DNA from: Rubrobacter marinus | GTDB taxonomy: Bacteria; Actinomycetota; Rubrobacteria; Rubrobacterales; Rubrobacteraceae | Direction: 5' to 3' | DNA: 64,000 bases | NCBI RefSeq assembly: GCF_011492965.1 | Contig: NZ_CP045121.1 | Location: 1,736,001 to 1,800,000 of the forward strand | In this document: in pieces, positions 62,112 through 64,000 of the stretch | Layout of the letters: every line of letters starts with the position of its first letter | How positions within the stretch are numbered: position 1 is the stretch's first letter | Notes under the pieces: model-generated | The model's input: the letters and a program-made list of their open reading frames with translations, nothing else | Told to the model about the DNA's origin: nothing | Database searches by the model: none | Translations under genes and position numbers: made by a program

Positions 62112-63299
62112 TTATCCTCCTGTCGCGTCTCGGACGTTGCCCGTCGCGGCGTCCCGCGGCTCCGGCGCGAACCGGGCGGGGGAGAAGAGCCCGATGGGGT
62201 GTTCCGTCGAGCCCTCGGTCGCCAGGTCGGCCAGGATCTCGCCGACGACGGTGCAGAACTTGTAGCCGTGCCCGGAGAAGCCCGCCGCGACCGCGACCGC
62301 CTCGAACTCCGGGTGCGGCGCGAGGACGAAGTCGAGGTCCGGGGTGTTCGTGTACATGCACGCCCGCGCGTCGACGCAGCGCCCCGCGAGCGCCGGGACG
62401 TGCTCCGAGAGGTACCCGCGCAGGCGGGAGATCTCCCCCTCGCGGACCTCCCGGTCGATGGTCCGCGGGGTGCAGGGGACCCCGCCGGCCCTGTAGAACG
62501 CGGCCTTCACGGTCTCCCCGCCGTCCACCGCCGGGAAGGCGTAGAACATGTTGCCGTCGTCCGGCTCCCAGATAAAGATCGGGAACCGCTCGGGGAGGAA
62601 CGGCTCTACGCCGCCCCCGGGCTCGAACCAGTACATGACCTGTCGCTCGACTTCGAGCGGCAGACCGAGGTCCGTCAGGAGCTCCGGCGCCCACGCGCCG
62701 GCGCAAATCACGAGCCTCTCGGCCTCGTAGGTCCCCTTCGGGGGCTCGACCTCTACCCGGTCCCCGGAGGGTGCGGCCTCCCAGCGCGTCACGGGTTCTT
62801 CGAAGCGGAGGTCGGCCCCGAGCTCCGAGGCCCGCGAGAGGTGCGCCATCACCGAGCGCTCCGGCCGCACGAAGCCCGCGCGGCGCTCGTACAGGGCGAC
62901 GGTGTGGGGGGCGGGGGCGAGGGCGGGGAAGCGGCGCCGGAGCTCCCGGTGGTCGAGCACCTCGTGGGGGAGGTCGTGAGACCTCGCGCTCCTGACGCTC
63001 CTGGCGACGAGCTCGCCGCTCTCCGACCCGAGCATCAGGCCGCCCGTGAGCGAGAGGAGGTCGTCGCCCGCTTCCCGCTCTAACCCTTCCCACAGCTCGT
63101 AGGCGCGCAGCACCAGCGGGACGTAGGCCGGGTCCTCGAAGTACGCCTGCCGGATTATCCGGCTCTCGCCGTGGCTGGATCCCAGCGCGTGGGCCGGGGA
63201 GAACTGCTCCAGGCCGAGGACCCGCTTCCCCCTGAGCGAGAGGGCGTACGCGGCCGCGCTCCCCATCCCGCCCAGGCCTACCACGATCGCGTCGTACAA
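62112..63299 (-). CDS. N-methyl-L-tryptophan/sarcosine oxidase family flavoprotein (SolA-like)
   Basis: A 395-residue DAO-fold oxidase. FAD motif YDAIVVGLGGMGSAAAYAL at the N-terminus; SSHGESRIIRQAYFEDPAYVPL and HPEFEAVAVAAGFSGHGYKF are typical of monomeric sarcosine oxidases. The covalent-flavin Cys of MSOX (normally in a C-Y-T/M-Y-T-N segment) fits the Cys in ACMYTNTPD. TTG at 63299 after AAGGAG. It oxidises N-methyl amino acids to formaldehyde or an imine plus H2O2 (family knowledge). Confidence 0.88.
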   Translation of the reverse strand: MYDAIVVGLGGMGSAAAYALSLRGKRVLGLEQFSPAHALGSSHGESRIIRQAYFEDPAYVPLVLRAYELWEGLEREAGDDLLSLTGGLMLGSESGELVARSVRSARSHDLPHEVLDHRELRRRFPALAPAPHTVALYERRAGFVRPERSVMAHLSRASELGADLRFEEPVTRWEAAPSGDRVEVEPPKGTYEAERLVICAGAWAPELLTDLGLPLEVERQVMYWFEPGGGVEPFLPERFPIFIWEPDDGNMFYAFPAVDGGETVKAAFYRAGGVPCTPRTIDREVREGEISRLRGYLSEHVPALAGRCVDARACMYTNTPDLDFVLAPHPEFEAVAVAAGFSGHGYKFCTVVGEILADLATEGSTEHPIGLFSPARFAPEPRDAATGNVRDATGG

Positions 63300-63393
63300 A
63301 GGCGCTCCTTCCCTCTCCCGCCATTCTAGCGGCGCGCACCCTCGGGGGCACCCCTCGTTGACCGCCGTCGCCCGCGGTGTTATCACTTGCCGA

Positions 63394-63416
63394 GGGAGCC
63401 CGAGCGCTCCCGTTTT
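63394..63416 (+). terminator. Terminator-like hairpin in the leader of the queuosine-precursor transporter gene
   Basis: GGGAGC at 63394-63399 pairs with GCTCCC at 63406-63411, loop 6 nt, followed by GTTTT. It lies about 30 bp before the start codon, so it could be an attenuator, for instance the expression platform of a preQ1-type riboswitch. No aptamer was recognised by eye. Confidence 0.4.
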
Positions 63417-63442
63417 CGTGTCGGACTTTTCGGGAGGTCGTA

Positions 63443-64000
63443 TTGTCGGATCGGGGCGTCGCCGGCGAGAGGGAACAGGGGTACTCGCTCGCGTTCGTGG
63501 TCGTCGTCGCGGTCTTCGTGACCTGCCTCGTCGTCGCCAACGTGACGGCCGTCAAGCTCGTCGGGGTCTTCGGGCTCGTGCTCGACGCGGGCACCCTGAT
63601 CTTCCCCCTCAGCTACATCTTCGGGGACATCCTCACGGAGGTCTACGGCTTCCGGGCGGCGCGGCGCGTGATCTGGCTGGCCTTCCTCTGCAACCTCCTG
63701 GCCGTCGGCGTGATCTCGCTGGCCGGCGCCCTGCCCCCGGCCCCGATCTGGGAGGGACAGGAGGCCTACGAGACGATCCTCGGCTACGCCCCGCGCCTCC
63801 TCGCCGCCTCCTTCGTCGCCTACCTCGTCGGCGAGCTCGCGAACTCCTTCGTCCTCGCGAAGCTGAAGGTCGCCACGGAGGGCCGCCACCTGTGGGCGCG
63901 CACCATCGGCTCCACCCTCGTCGGCCAGGGCCTCGACTCCGCGATCTTCGTGACCCTTGCCTTCGCCGGGACGATCCCCACGAGCGCCCTGATCCCCATA
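63443..64000 (+). CDS. Queuosine precursor transporter (YhhQ/VUT family), 3' end beyond the window
   Basis: The TTG at 63443, with GGGAGG 6 nt upstream, opens a frame of 186 codons still open at the window end. Membrane spans with FVTCLVVANVTAVKLVGVFG, DAGTLIFPLSYIFGDILTEVYGFRAARRVIW and YLVGELANSFVLAKLK are diagnostic of YhhQ-type importers of 7-cyano-7-deazaguanine/preQ0 or preQ1. Family size is about 210-250 residues, so only the last spans are missing. The last visible residues are TIPTSALIPI. Confidence 0.9.
   Translation, partial: MSDRGVAGEREQGYSLAFVVVVAVFVTCLVVANVTAVKLVGVFGLVLDAGTLIFPLSYIFGDILTEVYGFRAARRVIWLAFLCNLLAVGVISLAGALPPAPIWEGQEAYETILGYAPRLLAASFVAYLVGELANSFVLAKLKVATEGRHLWARTIGSTLVGQGLDSAIFVTLAFAGTIPTSALIPI

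Noticed and set aside
1-64000. CRISPR arrays, tRNA genes, insertion sequences and phage genes
   Set aside because: I looked for repeated units, TTCGA-type tRNA arms and transposase or integrase motifs and saw none.

Overview
The window is high-GC bacterial DNA. Many genes start with TTG or GTG and several have leaderless promoters. Coenzyme F420 biosynthesis lies beside an F420-type oxidoreductase, and there are PASTA kinases, LutABC, CofC/CofD/CofE and Nramp-like proteins. Together this points to a deep-branching actinobacterium such as Rubrobacter (inference; no rRNA or tRNA gene was seen). About 60 protein genes are annotated. No CRISPR array, insertion sequence or tRNA was recognised. Roughly ten genes are broken by single missing bases, nearly all in runs of G or C. 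The frame can be restored exactly in nearly every case, so I treat these as sequence errors, not decay.

Left part (1-16600): a sugar-acid block on the minus strand (OtnK-like kinase fragment, SDR, DeoR regulator), an atypical Nramp-like transporter, and a Zn-dehydrogenase/SDR pair. Next come an orphan glycine-betaine-binding lipoprotein and, directly behind it, a four-domain A-T-R-R carboxylate reductase. That enzyme has the architecture of the fungal glycine betaine reductase that makes choline. LutABC with an HpcH-type aldolase and several small hydrolases follow.

Middle part (16600-45200): a sulfotransferase, a lipoprotein gamma-glutamyltransferase, a dynamin-like GTPase next to a roadblock protein, and an ornithine-cyclodeaminase homologue. 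A divergent gene pair follows that matches both halves of the Mycobacterium tuberculosis tuberculosinol locus: a class II diterpene cyclase like Rv3377c and a cis-prenyltransferase-fold partner like Rv3378c. Then come a GGDEF-EAL protein, several oxidoreductases, a PASTA Ser/Thr kinase and a ThDP decarboxylase. This part ends with a peroxiredoxin whose active-site cysteine codon is an in-frame TGA followed by a plausible bacterial SECIS hairpin, that is, a probable selenoprotein.

Right part (45200-64000): a methyltransferase/flavin reductase/lipase-like operon, MarC, a lipoate-ligase-like protein and a glycosyltransferase remnant. The F420 genes cofD and a cofC-cofE fusion come next. They are followed at once by a sulfate-assimilation operon: cysH, siroheme sulfite reductase, an F420-dehydrogenase (FrhB)-like ferredoxin protein, a small unknown, sat, cysC and a TSUP transporter. 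The arrangement suggests that F420H2 could drive sulfite reduction. The window ends with a UDG, an aldehyde dehydrogenase, a sarcosine/N-methyltryptophan oxidase and a partial queuosine-precursor transporter.
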